The notes: generated from the sequence alone by a model not told the origin. Positions 26,357-35,425 are shown, counted from the stretch's first letter. The stretch: DNA of 64,000 bases from DASWJZ01 sp963720705 (GCA_963720705.1 CAVRGJ010000003.1:186001-250000); one strand, 5' to 3'. A program made the numbers and translations.

Positions 26357-26378
26357 GCGGCATCCTGGAGGCGCGAAC

Positions 26379-27398
26379 ATGAACGGCATGCGGGCGATCG
26401 TGTGCCTGAGCCCTGGCAAGCTCGCGCTTGAAGAGCGGCCGCTACCGGAACGGCGCGGCGACGAGATCCTCCTCGGCATCCGCCGCATCGGTATCTGCGG
26501 TACCGACTACCATATCTTCGAGGGCCTGCACCCGTTCCTGAAATACCCGCGTGTGATGGGGCATGAGCTGTCGGCCGAAGTGATCGAAGCGCCCAAGGCA
26601 AGCGCCTATAAGTCCGGCGACCCGGTTATCGTCATCCCATATCTCTCATGCGGCACCTGTGTCGCTTGCCGCCGTGGTAAGACCAATTGCTGCACGACAC
26701 TGCAGTGCCTCGGCGTCCATTGCGATGGGGGCATGACCGAGCGGATCGCGCTTCCAGAGGCGAATCTTTATCCAGCAGAAGGATTATCGCTCGAACAAGC
26801 GGCGATGGTGGAGTTTTTGGCAATTGGCGCGCATGCCGTCCGCCGCTCGCACGTTCTGCCGGGTGACCGCGCGCTCGTCGTCGGCGCCGGGCCGATCGGC
26901 ATCGGCACAGCACTCTTCGCTCGCCTCGCCGGCGCTGAGGTCACGTTGATGGACCGCGTGCCGGAAACCGCTGCGACGGCGAGCCGTGTCACCGGGATCG
27001 AGTCGACAATTCCCGCTGGCCCGGACGCGGCCGATCGCATCGCGGAGCTGACCCACGGCGACGGCTTCAACGTCGTTTTTGATGCGACTGGAAACGCAAA
27101 GGCCATGGAGACGAGTTTCGACTTCGCGGCAAGCGGTGGCACCTGCGTGATGGTTGGAGTGGTCAAGGACAGAATTTCCTTTTCCGATCCTGAGCTTCAT
27201 CGCCGCGAGCTCACACTTTACGCAAGCCGCAACGCCACGCGTGAAGACTTCGACACGGTTGTCGGCGCGATCCGGGCCGGAAAGATTCCAACCGCTTTGA
27301 TCAACACCCATTCCTGCGCGCTCGACGAGCTGCCCGAGGCGATGCCGCGCTGGACGCACGATCGGGTCGGGCTCGTGAAGGCGATGGCGCGACTTTGA
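26379..27398 (+). CDS. Zinc-dependent medium-chain dehydrogenase
   Basis: A 339-residue medium-chain alcohol dehydrogenase. Catalytic zinc residues are in GICGTDYHIFEG and GHELSAEV, the structural zinc cysteines in CGTCVACRRGKTNCC, and the NAD fold in LVVGAGPIGIGTALFARLAGAEV. In this locus a plausible role is oxidation of a 2-keto-3-deoxy-sugar acid, or of a polyol or aldonate. The family alone does not fix the substrate. It lies 22 bp after the mutarotase gene. Confidence 0.88.
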   Translation: MNGMRAIVCLSPGKLALEERPLPERRGDEILLGIRRIGICGTDYHIFEGLHPFLKYPRVMGHELSAEVIEAPKASAYKSGDPVIVIPYLSCGTCVACRRGKTNCCTTLQCLGVHCDGGMTERIALPEANLYPAEGLSLEQAAMVEFLAIGAHAVRRSHVLPGDRALVVGAGPIGIGTALFARLAGAEVTLMDRVPETAATASRVTGIESTIPAGPDAADRIAELTHGDGFNVVFDATGNAKAMETSFDFAASGGTCVMVGVVKDRISFSDPELHRRELTLYASRNATREDFDTVVGAIRAGKIPTALINTHSCALDELPEAMPRWTHDRVGLVKAMARL

Positions 27399-27460
27399 CG
27401 CGTATGCCGCAATTGACAGCGCCCGGCTGAACCATACTTCTAGCGTGAGGCAAGAAGGCC

Positions 27461-29038
27461 ATGAACGAACAAAAGAATGTCGGCACGCTCACACCCGTCG
27501 GCGGGAATCCGCCTCAAAGTCCGAGGCGCCGCTTCGTGCGGCTCCATCCCGACGACAACGTGGTGGTTGCCGCGGTCTCGCTGCCGAGCGGCACCGAGCT
27601 TGAAAGCGAGAACGCCCGGGTTCTGAAAGCTGTGCCGATGGGGCACAAGGTGGCCACACGGGCGATCGCCAAGGGCCGGGCGGTGCTGAAGTTTGGCCAG
27701 ATCATCGGCTACGCGACGGACGACATCCCCCCGGGCGCCCACGTTCATGTCCACAATTGCGCGATGGGAAGCCACGACCAGGACTATCACATCGGCGTCG
27801 ACTACAGGCCGGTCCAATATCGCGATCCGGCGGACGCGACCTTCAAGGGCCTTCGCCGCGCCGACGGCCGCGTCGGCACGCGCAACTACATCGCTCTTTG
27901 CTCGACCGTGAACTGCTCGGCGACGGTGATCCGCATGATCGCCGACCGCGTGAACCATTCCGGCATGCTGGCAGACTACCCGCACATCGACGGTGCGATC
28001 GCGCTTTCGCACGGCACCGGATGCGGCATGGCCGACGCCGGCGACGGCTTCGACAATCTGGAACGCGTGCTCTGGGGCTACGCTACGCATCCGAACGTCG
28101 CCGCGGCAATTTTCGTCGGGCTCGGGTGCGAAGTCATGCAGATCGGCCGTTTGAAGCACAAATACGGGTTCGACGAGGACCATTTTCATACGCTTACGAT
28201 CCAGGAAGCGGGCGGCACGCGCCGTGCCGTCGAAAGCGCGCTGAAAATGATCGAGAAGGTGCTCCCGGCGCTTCCCGTCATCCAGCGCACCGACGAGCCG
28301 GCGAGCGAGCTGATGGTGGCGCTCCAGTGCGGCGGCTCCGACGGCTATTCCGGTGTCACCGCCAATCCGGCACTCGGCCGAGCTGCCGACATCCTGGTCC
28401 AGCACGGCGGCACGTCGGTGCTCGCCGAAACACCGGAAATCTACGGCGCCGAGCAACTCCTCGTGCGCCGCGCGGCCTCAGAGCAGGTCGGGCAGAAGCT
28501 CATCGACCGCATCCGCTGGTGGGAGGACTATACCCGCCGCAACAAGGGGGACATGAACAACAACCCCTCGCCCGGCAACAAGGCGGGCGGGCTGACGACA
28601 ATCCTCGAAAAGTCGCTAGGCGCGGCCGCAAAGGGCGGCGTGTCGCCGCTTGCCGACGTCGCGCTTTACGGCGAGAAGATCACGACTAAGGGCTTCGTCT
28701 TCATGGACAGCCCGGGCTACGATCCGGCCTCCGTCACCGGGCAGATCGCCTGTGGCTCGCAGATCGTCTGCTTCACGACGGGCCGTGGATCGGCATTCGG
28801 CTCGAAGCCCGCGCCGACGATCAAGCTTGCCACCAACTCGCGCACCTACACGACGATGGAAGAAGACATGGACATCAACTGCGGCGACATCGTCGACGGC
28901 GATGCAACCATCGAATCGAAGGGCGAGGAGATCTTCCGGAAGATGCTCGCCGTCGCCTCGGGTGAGCACTCAAAAAGCGAGACGCTCGGTCTCGGCGATA
29001 ACGAATTCGTGCCCTGGCAGATCGGCGCGGTCATGTAG
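27461..29038 (+). CDS. UxaA/GarD-family sugar-acid dehydratase
   Basis: A 525-residue protein of the altronate/galactarate dehydratase family: an N-terminal SAF domain (RFVRLHPDDNVVVAAVSLPSGTEL... to about residue 115) followed by the dehydratase body. Conserved blocks include LSHGTGCGMADAGDGFDNLERVLWGYATHPNVAAAIFVGLGCEVMQ, GGSDGYSGVTANPALGRAADILV and IVCFTTGRGSAFGSKPAPTIKLATNS. The family removes water from an aldonate, leaving a 2-keto-3-deoxy acid, with an iron or other metal centre. Given the neighbours, an aldonate such as L-fuconate or D-arabinonate is likelier than altronate, but this is inference. No UxaB-type gene is near. Confidence 0.88.
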   Translation: MNEQKNVGTLTPVGGNPPQSPRRRFVRLHPDDNVVVAAVSLPSGTELESENARVLKAVPMGHKVATRAIAKGRAVLKFGQIIGYATDDIPPGAHVHVHNCAMGSHDQDYHIGVDYRPVQYRDPADATFKGLRRADGRVGTRNYIALCSTVNCSATVIRMIADRVNHSGMLADYPHIDGAIALSHGTGCGMADAGDGFDNLERVLWGYATHPNVAAAIFVGLGCEVMQIGRLKHKYGFDEDHFHTLTIQEAGGTRRAVESALKMIEKVLPALPVIQRTDEPASELMVALQCGGSDGYSGVTANPALGRAADILVQHGGTSVLAETPEIYGAEQLLVRRAASEQVGQKLIDRIRWWEDYTRRNKGDMNNNPSPGNKAGGLTTILEKSLGAAAKGGVSPLADVALYGEKITTKGFVFMDSPGYDPASVTGQIACGSQIVCFTTGRGSAFGSKPAPTIKLATNSRTYTTMEEDMDINCGDIVDGDATIESKGEEIFRKMLAVASGEHSKSETLGLGDNEFVPWQIGAVM

Positions 29039-29049
29039 GGCGAAAAGGA

Positions 29050-29068
29050 TCAGGCCTTGCGGGCCTGA
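29050..29068 (+). promoter_or_regulatory. Intercistronic hairpin after the dehydratase gene
   Basis: TCAGGCC-TTGCG-GGCCTGA, a 7-bp stem 12 bp past the stop codon, without a T-run. It marks the boundary between the enzyme genes and the CUT2 transporter and may act as an attenuator or stabiliser. Confidence 0.5.
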
Positions 29069-29119
29069 CTGTCTGAGCCAAGGCGCGGAACGCCGGCTCT
29101 ATCTTGGGAGGAAGCAAGT

Positions 29120-30139
29120 ATGAAGATGTTACTCACGACGACCGCCATCGCCTTGGCTCTCGCTGCGTCGGCCGGCACCTCGCTCGCCGACACGAAGGAC
29201 AAGAAGATCGCGTTCTCCAACAACTACGCCGGCAATTCCTGGCGTCAGGCGATGCTGAAGAGCTACGACATCGTGACGAAGAAGGCGGTCGCCGACGGCA
29301 TCGTTGCCGCTGCCGACGTGTTCACAACGGCGGACAAGGAAGTGCCGACGCAGGCGGCGCAGATTCAGAACCTGATCCTGCAGGGCTACGACGCAATCGT
29401 CATCAACGCGTCGTCCCCCGATGCGTTGAACGGCGCGATCAAGCAGGCCTGCGACGCCGGCATTGTTGTCGTCTCCTTCGACGGCATCGTGACGGAGCCC
29501 TGCGCCTGGCGCGTCGTCGTCGACTTCAAGGACATGGGAAAGCAGGAAGTCGAGCAGATGGCGAAGTTCCAGCCGAAGGGCGGGAATCTGCTTGAGATCC
29601 GCGGTCTCGCCGGAACCTCGATCGACCAGTCGATCCACGACGGCATCCTGGAAGGCGTCGCGGCCCATCCGGAGTTCAAGATCGTCGGCTCAGTCGAGGG
29701 CGACTGGGATCAGACAACGGCGCAGAAGGCGGTCGCTACCGTTCTTCCATCGTTGCCGGACGTCATCGGCATCGTCGACCAAGGCGGCGACGGCTACGGC
29801 GCCGCGCAGGCCTTCGCGGCGGCCGGCAAACCCCGTCCGACCATCATCATGGGCAACCGGCAGGACGAGCTCCAATGGTGGAAGGAGCAGAAGGAGAAGG
29901 ACGGCTATGTGACCTGGTCGGCCTCGATCGCCCCCGGCGTCTCGACGCTCGCCTTCTGGGTCGCCCAGCAGATCCTCGACGGCAACAAGGACATCCCGCA
30001 CGATCTTCTGGTGCCGTACCTGGCTTTCACGCAGGACGACTTCGAGGCTGCCCTGCCAAATATCGAGACCGGCAGCGTTGCAAGCCACGAATATACGCAG
30101 GCCGATGCGCAGGCCGCGATCAAGGCCAACATGAAGTAG
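29120..30139 (+). CDS. CUT2-type (RbsB-like) sugar ABC transporter substrate-binding protein
   Basis: A 339-residue periplasmic binding protein of the ribose/xylose type. A signal peptide (MLLTTTAIALALAASAGTSLA) is followed by DTKDKKIAFSNNYAGNSWRQAMLKSYD, the conserved QAAQIQNLILQGYDAIVINASSPDALNGAIKQACDAGIVVVSFD, and the hinge-and-lobe segment VIGIVDQGGDGYGAAQAFAAAGKPRPTIIMGNR. It has a GGGAGG ribosome site. ATPase and two permeases follow. The sugar is unknown; the locus suggests the same one the enzymes use. Confidence 0.9.
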   Translation: MKMLLTTTAIALALAASAGTSLADTKDKKIAFSNNYAGNSWRQAMLKSYDIVTKKAVADGIVAAADVFTTADKEVPTQAAQIQNLILQGYDAIVINASSPDALNGAIKQACDAGIVVVSFDGIVTEPCAWRVVVDFKDMGKQEVEQMAKFQPKGGNLLEIRGLAGTSIDQSIHDGILEGVAAHPEFKIVGSVEGDWDQTTAQKAVATVLPSLPDVIGIVDQGGDGYGAAQAFAAAGKPRPTIIMGNRQDELQWWKEQKEKDGYVTWSASIAPGVSTLAFWVAQQILDGNKDIPHDLLVPYLAFTQDDFEAALPNIETGSVASHEYTQADAQAAIKANMK

Positions 30140-30197
30140 CCGTTGCGCGGGCCTGATCGCCCATTCATCATCGAGTCCGGCTGGGACACAGTTGAGA

Positions 30198-31685
30198 ATG
30201 GTCGAGGCACGCGTCAGTGTTGTTGAGCTGGACGGCGTCGAAAAGCACTTCGGCGCCGTCCATGCGCTTGATGGCGTGAATTTCGCCGTCGCAGGGGGAG
30301 AATGCGTCGGCCTGGTCGGCCACAACGGCGCCGGGAAATCGACGCTGATGCACATCCTCGCCGGCACGCTCGCGCCGGACACCGGACGCATTCTCGTCCA
30401 GGGCACGCTGCGCGAGACATACTCGGTGGCGCTCGCGCAAAAACTCGGCATCCGCTGCGTTTTCCAGGAACTCTCGCTCTGCCCGAACCTGACCGTCGCG
30501 GAGAACACGCGGATCATGCATCCCACGGTCGAAGGCTGGCGCTGGCGCCGGCGCGCCGGCGAGATGATCGGTGAAAAGCTCGACGAGATCTTTCCGGGCC
30601 ACGGCGTGTCGCCGGACACAATCGTGTCGGACCTGTCGATCGGAAGGCGCCAGATGGTGGAAGTCGCGCGTGCCTTCACGGTCACGGAGGACCCGCTCCA
30701 CCTCGTGATCCTCGACGAGCCCACCTCCTCGCTCGACGCGCAGACCGCCGGGCAGCTTCTGGCCTTTGTCCGAAGGACGGTAGCGACCGGCGCGAGCTGC
30801 ATTTTGATATCGCACCTTTTGAACGAGGTTCTCGACAATTCGGACCGCATCGTCGTGATGCGCGACGGAAAGGTGGTCGCCGCCGACAGCGCCGCCGCTT
30901 TCGATCGTCAGAAGCTCGTCAGCGCCATGGGCGCTGAACGCCAAAAGGCGGCCGCCGAGAGCCGGGCCATCGGCCGCGCGGAAGATCGCCCGATTGTCGT
31001 TCGCGCCCGCCCGTCGCAGCAGACCGATGGCACCGAACTTATTGCGCACGCCGGTGAGATCGTCGGCCTTGCCGGTCTCTCCGGCCATGGACAGACCGGG
31101 CTTCTGCTCGATGTTTTCAACGCCTCGATGCGCCACCGTCCAGGGATCGAGGTCGCCGCATCGACGGCACTTGTCGCAGGCGACCGGCAGACGGATGGCA
31201 TCTTTCCGCTCTGGTCTATCGCCGAGAACATCGGGATACGCTCAATAACGGCATTCCGCAGCGGCTTATTGCTATCCCCTCAGCTGGAGGATCAGCTCGC
31301 GGAGGATTGGCGTCAACGCATCAACATCCGTACCCCCGACATCCACAATCCCATTCTCTCCCTTTCCGGCGGCAACCAGCAGAAGGCCCTCTTCGCGCGT
31401 GCGCTGGGCTCCGATGCGAAGGTCATCCTGATGGACGACCCGACCCGCGGCGTGGATTTCGGCACGAAGCTCGAAGTCTACGATCTGATCCGCTCCGAGG
31501 CGGCCGCTGGCCGCACGTTCCTTTGGTACACAACCGAGCTCGACGAATTGGAGAACTGCGACCGCGTCTACGTCTTCCGCAACGGCAGGATCGTCGCCGA
31601 TCTCGACCGCGGCGAGCTGACGGAGTCCAAGGTTATTCAGTCTTCCTTCGAAGACGACCCCTCAAAGAGCGCGTCCATCCAATGA
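30198..31685 (+). CDS. CUT2-type sugar ABC transporter ATPase (RbsA/MglA-like)
   Basis: A 495-residue double ATPase. The first nucleotide domain has a normal Walker A (GHNGAGKST), a degenerate signature (SIGRRQMVEVARAF) and Walker B (LHLVILDEPTSSLD). The second has the degenerate Walker A usual for CUT2 systems (GLSGHGQTG, Gln for Lys) but a good signature (LSGGNQQKALFARAL) and ILMDDPTRGVD. Start ATG 30198 lies six bases after an in-frame TTG. It overlaps the next permease by ATGA. Confidence 0.92.
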   Translation: MVEARVSVVELDGVEKHFGAVHALDGVNFAVAGGECVGLVGHNGAGKSTLMHILAGTLAPDTGRILVQGTLRETYSVALAQKLGIRCVFQELSLCPNLTVAENTRIMHPTVEGWRWRRRAGEMIGEKLDEIFPGHGVSPDTIVSDLSIGRRQMVEVARAFTVTEDPLHLVILDEPTSSLDAQTAGQLLAFVRRTVATGASCILISHLLNEVLDNSDRIVVMRDGKVVAADSAAAFDRQKLVSAMGAERQKAAAESRAIGRAEDRPIVVRARPSQQTDGTELIAHAGEIVGLAGLSGHGQTGLLLDVFNASMRHRPGIEVAASTALVAGDRQTDGIFPLWSIAENIGIRSITAFRSGLLLSPQLEDQLAEDWRQRINIRTPDIHNPILSLSGGNQQKALFARALGSDAKVILMDDPTRGVDFGTKLEVYDLIRSEAAAGRTFLWYTTELDELENCDRVYVFRNGRIVADLDRGELTESKVIQSSFEDDPSKSASIQ

Positions 31686-32662
31686 CGTCGGTTCCGCTGC
31701 CAAGCGCGGCGCGCGGGCCGCTTCGTGCTTCCTTTAGCGTCCGCCGGCTGATCCGAACCCTCTTGCCGGCGCTGTCGCTGACCCTGATCCTGCTGGCGAT
31801 CGCCTATCTGAACCCGAGAGCGATCAGCTATTTCGGCTTCAGCCTCATGCTCAACCTGGCGATCCCGATCGCGCTCGCGACGATCGCGCAGATGTTCATC
31901 CTTTGCGTGAACGACCTCGATCTTTCGATCGGCACTTTCGTCAGTTTCGTCGGCTGCGTGACGGCGACATGGCTGCACGAGGCGCCGCTGTTCGGCGCCG
32001 CGATCCTCATCGGCTGCATCGGCCTCTACGCCGCCCTCGGCGCTCTTATCTACCTCCGCGACCTTCCATCGATCGTCGTCACGCTCGGCATGAGCTTCGT
32101 CTGGCAAGGCCTTGCGATCCTTCTCTTGCCGCGGCCGGGCGGCAAGGCGCCCGACTGGCTGCTCGCGCTGATGAGCTTCAAGCCGCCGCACGTCCCCTTC
32201 CCCATCATCGCGGCAATCGTGATTGCGCTCGTCGTACACGTCGGCCTGATGCGCTCATCCTATGGGGCGATCCTGCGCGGTGCCGGGGGAAACTCCGTCG
32301 CGGTCGCGCGCGCCGGATGGTCGCTTCTGAAGATCAAAATAGCGATGTTTGCGCTTGCCGGGCTTTTCGGAGTCCTCTCCGGGCTCGCTTTGATCGGGAT
32401 CACCACCTCGGCCGACGCGAATATCGGCAGCGGCTACACGCTCCTGTCGATCGCCGGCGTCATCCTCGGCGGCGGCGAGTTCGTGGGCGGGCGCGTTTCC
32501 CCGATCGGCGCCGTCATCGGCGCGCTGACGCTGGCGCTTGCCGCCTCGCCGCTCCTGACCTTCATGCATATCTCGCCCGACTGGCAGGTCGGCGCGAACG
32601 GCGCCATTCTGATCATCGTGCTTGCCGCGCGCGCCGCCCTCGGCAGGAGGGAGACGTCATGA
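31682..32662 (+). CDS. CUT2-type sugar ABC transporter permease 1
   Basis: A 326-residue RbsC-like permease with about ten hydrophobic helices. The family motif is near NDLDLSIGTFVSFVGCVTATWL (the RbsC-like D-L-S-I/V-G segment), and a later IAGVILGGGEFVGGRVSPIGAVIGALTLAL is the permease's usual G-G-rich end helix. It overlaps the ATPase and the second permease by ATGA junctions, so subunit synthesis is probably coupled. Confidence 0.9.
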   Translation: MTSVPLPSAARGPLRASFSVRRLIRTLLPALSLTLILLAIAYLNPRAISYFGFSLMLNLAIPIALATIAQMFILCVNDLDLSIGTFVSFVGCVTATWLHEAPLFGAAILIGCIGLYAALGALIYLRDLPSIVVTLGMSFVWQGLAILLLPRPGGKAPDWLLALMSFKPPHVPFPIIAAIVIALVVHVGLMRSSYGAILRGAGGNSVAVARAGWSLLKIKIAMFALAGLFGVLSGLALIGITTSADANIGSGYTLLSIAGVILGGGEFVGGRVSPIGAVIGALTLALAASPLLTFMHISPDWQVGANGAILIIVLAARAALGRRETS

Positions 32663-33606
32663 CCGGCAGGCTCGCGCTTTTCGCCAAGCCCTGGCTCTGG
32701 TCGTTCATCGGCGCCGGCCTCGTCTACGTGGCCGCGATCGCGTTTACCCGCGGCTTCGGCGCAATGGGCATGATCCAGGCGGCGCTCGCGCTTGCCGTCT
32801 TCATGGTGATCGCCGGTACCGGACAGATGTTCGTGATTACGCTCGGACCAGGCAACGTCGATCTTTCTCTGCCGGCCAATATAGGCCTTGCAAGCGCAGT
32901 AGCCATGAAAGTGATGGGTGGCTCCGACGCCATGATACCGGTGGGGCTGGCGGCGGCGCTCGCAAGCGGCGCGGCGATCGGGATCGCCAACTACCTGCTC
33001 ATCTGGGCGCTTCGCATCCCGCCGATCATCGCCACGCTCTCGGCAAGCTTCGTCATCCAGTCGATCGACATCAGCTACGGCCGCGGGCTGCAGATCAAGC
33101 CGCCGCCCGGCTTTGCCGCCTTCACGAGCACGCAGATCCTCGGCATACCGATCCTTGCGATCCTGACCGCGCTTTTCGCGACGCTTATGGCGGTCGTTCT
33201 GCACCGAACGATCTACGGGCGCTCGGTGCTGGCGATCGGCCAGAACATGCGGGCGGCGCGGCTCGCCAACATCCCGGTCGGGCGCATCCGGCTTGCGACC
33301 TACACGCTTTCCGGCTGTCTCGGCGGGCTGAACGGCGCGCTGCTTGCCGGATATTTCCGCGGCGCCTCGGTCGATATCGGCAACGAGTATCTGCTCGCCT
33401 CTATTGCTGTCGTGGTGATCGGTGGTACTTCGGTGGCCGGCGGGAAGGCCAATGTGCCCGGAATATGGGGCGCCGCGCTTTTCATGGTGCTCTTGCTCAC
33501 CATGCTCAACACTTACGGTGCGAGCGCCGGCATTCGGCTCGTCGCGACCGGCTTAATCATCATCGCCGTCATTGCGGCGGCGGGCGGGCAAAAGGCGCTC
33601 CGCTGA
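32659..33606 (+). CDS. CUT2-type sugar ABC transporter permease 2
   Basis: A 315-residue second RbsC-like permease, different from the first but with the same blocks: GPGNVDLSLPANIGLASAVAMKVMGG and LLASIAVVVIGGTSVAGGKANVPGIWGAALF. Two distinct permeases point to a heterodimeric channel, whereas RbsC-type systems usually have one permease gene. It starts at ATG 32659 after GGAGG. The lactonase gene follows 24 bp later. Confidence 0.9.
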   Translation: MTGRLALFAKPWLWSFIGAGLVYVAAIAFTRGFGAMGMIQAALALAVFMVIAGTGQMFVITLGPGNVDLSLPANIGLASAVAMKVMGGSDAMIPVGLAAALASGAAIGIANYLLIWALRIPPIIATLSASFVIQSIDISYGRGLQIKPPPGFAAFTSTQILGIPILAILTALFATLMAVVLHRTIYGRSVLAIGQNMRAARLANIPVGRIRLATYTLSGCLGGLNGALLAGYFRGASVDIGNEYLLASIAVVVIGGTSVAGGKANVPGIWGAALFMVLLLTMLNTYGASAGIRLVATGLIIIAVIAAAGGQKALR

Positions 33607-33630
33607 TATTGAGCACGAAAGGGAGGAACC

Positions 33631-34560
33631 ATGGCTGCCCTCGTCGGACCCGACGTCGAACACTACGACAAGCGCTTCATCTGGCTTATCAACGGCACTT
33701 GCGAGAAGGAGCTTCTCTTCGATGGCTGCCGCTGGTCGGAGGGGCCGGTATGGTTCCAGGACGGCAACTTCCTCGTCTGGAGCGACATCCCGAACAGCCG
33801 CATGCTGCGCTGGGTGCCGAACGGCATCGGCGGCAGCGTCAGCGTGTTTCGCACCAACTCCAACTACTCGAACGGCAACACGCGTGACCGCGAAGGTCGG
33901 CTCGTAACCTGCGAGCACGGCGCGCGCCGCGTCACCCGCACCGAAACGGACGGCACGATCACCGTCATCGCCGATAGCTACAAGGGAAAGCGCTTGAACT
34001 CGCCTAACGACGTCGTTGTGAAGTCGGATGGCACCATCTGGTTCACTGATCCGCCCTATGGGATCTTGAGCGACTACGAGGGCCACAAGAGCCCGATCGA
34101 GCAGGACGGCTTCTACGTCTATCGCTTCGATCCGAAAAGCGGGAAGCTCACCGTCGTCTGCGACGACTTCGACCGCCCGAACGGCCTCGCCTTCTCGCCC
34201 GACGAGTCGGAGTTCTACGTCGCCAACTCCGCGTCGTCGCACGAGCCGGAGAAGCTGCGCCATATCCGCGCCTTCAAGGTCAGCAAGGACAACAGCCTGA
34301 AGGGCGGCAAGCCGCGCTTCCTTTTCCCCGACGGCATTCCCGACGGCTTTCGCGTCGACACGGACGGAAATGTCTGGTCGAGCGCCGGTCCGGCGATCTA
34401 CGTCTTTGCCCCTGAGGGCGACATCTTGGGCAAGATCAAGTTCCCGCAGAACGTTTCTAACCTCGTTTTCGGCGGCCCGAAGCGCAATCGCCTGTTCATT
34501 ACCTGCACGCACGAGCTTTATTCGCTCTACGTGACGGCGACCGGCGTGCAGCGGCCATAG
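33631..34560 (+). CDS. SMP-30/gluconolactonase-like sugar lactonase
   Basis: A 309-residue six-bladed beta-propeller of the SMP-30/gluconolactonase/LRE family, hydrolysing an aldonolactone to the aldonate with a divalent metal. The metal-site Glu is in SEGPVWFQDGNFLVWSDIPNSRMLRWVP; a second site is in LNSPNDVVVKSDGTIWFTDPPYG (Asn/Asp), and NGLAFSPDESEFYVANS has the third ligand region. It closes the catabolic set and would act after the aldose dehydrogenase. ATG 33631 follows GGGAGG. Confidence 0.9.
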   Translation: MAALVGPDVEHYDKRFIWLINGTCEKELLFDGCRWSEGPVWFQDGNFLVWSDIPNSRMLRWVPNGIGGSVSVFRTNSNYSNGNTRDREGRLVTCEHGARRVTRTETDGTITVIADSYKGKRLNSPNDVVVKSDGTIWFTDPPYGILSDYEGHKSPIEQDGFYVYRFDPKSGKLTVVCDDFDRPNGLAFSPDESEFYVANSASSHEPEKLRHIRAFKVSKDNSLKGGKPRFLFPDGIPDGFRVDTDGNVWSSAGPAIYVFAPEGDILGKIKFPQNVSNLVFGGPKRNRLFITCTHELYSLYVTATGVQRP

Positions 34561-34576
34561 GCGCGGGCGAGCGGCG

Positions 34577-35083
34577 ATGGAACCAAGCGAATTCTTGAAG
34601 GAGGTTCCGCTCTTCGCCGGGGTGCTCGGCGAAGACGAGCTCCGTTCCCTGTCCGCGCAAAGCCGGCCCGCCTTTTTCCGCGCCGGGACGCGGCTCATGA
34701 CGCAAGGCGATTTCGGCGGCGCGATGTTTGTCATCGCCGCCGGCGAGGTCGCCGTTACCTTCGTCGACGCCGACGCGCGCGAGCAGTCGGTCGCGAAGCT
34801 CGGGCCGCGCGACGTGGTCGGAGAAATGTCGCTCTTTACGGGCGACCGGCGGACAGCGACGGTCAGCGCCGTCACCAACGTCGATGCAATCGAGATCACC
34901 AAGGCATCGCTCGAGCGGGTCTTCGCCCGCGCGCCGGAGCTCGTCGACACCTTCGCAAGCGTGCTCGCCAAGCGGCAGGCGGAACTCAGCGCGGTTTCGG
35001 GCTCGAGGTCGAAGAAGTCGGGCGACACCTTCACGCGCACGGCACGCAAAGCCTTCGCGGCAATCTTTCGCCGCGAGAGCTAA
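34577..35083 (+). CDS. Cyclic-nucleotide-binding-domain protein
   Basis: A 168-residue protein consisting of one cNMP-binding domain (FLKEVPLFAGVLGEDELRSLSAQSRPAFFRAGTRLMTQGDFGGAMFVIAAGEVAV, then VVGEMSLFTGDRRTATVSAVTN with the phosphate-binding G-E-x-S/A-L and Arg) and a basic tail (RSKKSGDTFTRTARKAFAAIFRRES). No helix-turn-helix is seen, so it is not a standard CRP. It lies 16 bp after the lactonase gene and is probably the last gene of the sugar transcript; the reason for its presence there is unclear. Confidence 0.85.
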   Translation: MEPSEFLKEVPLFAGVLGEDELRSLSAQSRPAFFRAGTRLMTQGDFGGAMFVIAAGEVAVTFVDADAREQSVAKLGPRDVVGEMSLFTGDRRTATVSAVTNVDAIEITKASLERVFARAPELVDTFASVLAKRQAELSAVSGSRSKKSGDTFTRTARKAFAAIFRRES

Positions 35084-35425
35084 AGCACCGCGTGAGGGTC
35101 GGCCGTATTTTCCTGCCGCATCCGTGCATTATGCGGCGAAGCGCCGGCCCCGCTTACGCTTCCGCGAAACGGGCCGCATGAAGCGCGAAGCTCTTACGTC
35201 GCGATGCGGGAAGTCGCCCTATCCTCTTGTCGCGGTTGGTACGGGGCGACTCATCAGTCGCGCGAATCATGAAATGGTTAACAAATCGTTTCTCGTGAAA
35301 CACTGAGTCGCGGAAAGTCAATCTGCCGCACGCAGGACGGATGGATTTTGCCGGCGGTATTTTGACAAGCGTGTCCTGTTCGACCCGTGCTAGCGACGAC
35401 GGCTTGGGGCGCCGGAGCAACACCG
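35084..35425. other. Intergenic region with a parS-like palindrome
   Basis: About 340 bp without a gene. At 35287-35302 lies CGTTTCTCGTGAAACA, which matches the ParB centromere consensus TGTTTCACGTGAAACA at 14 of 16 positions. A TTAAC half-site immediately upstream (35278-35282) resembles half a CtrA box. No other element is seen. Confidence 0.45.

Noticed and set aside
30198..31685. Defective second nucleotide site in the CUT2 ATPase
   Set aside because: Gln or Arg in place of the second Walker A Lys is normal for the RbsA/MglA group.
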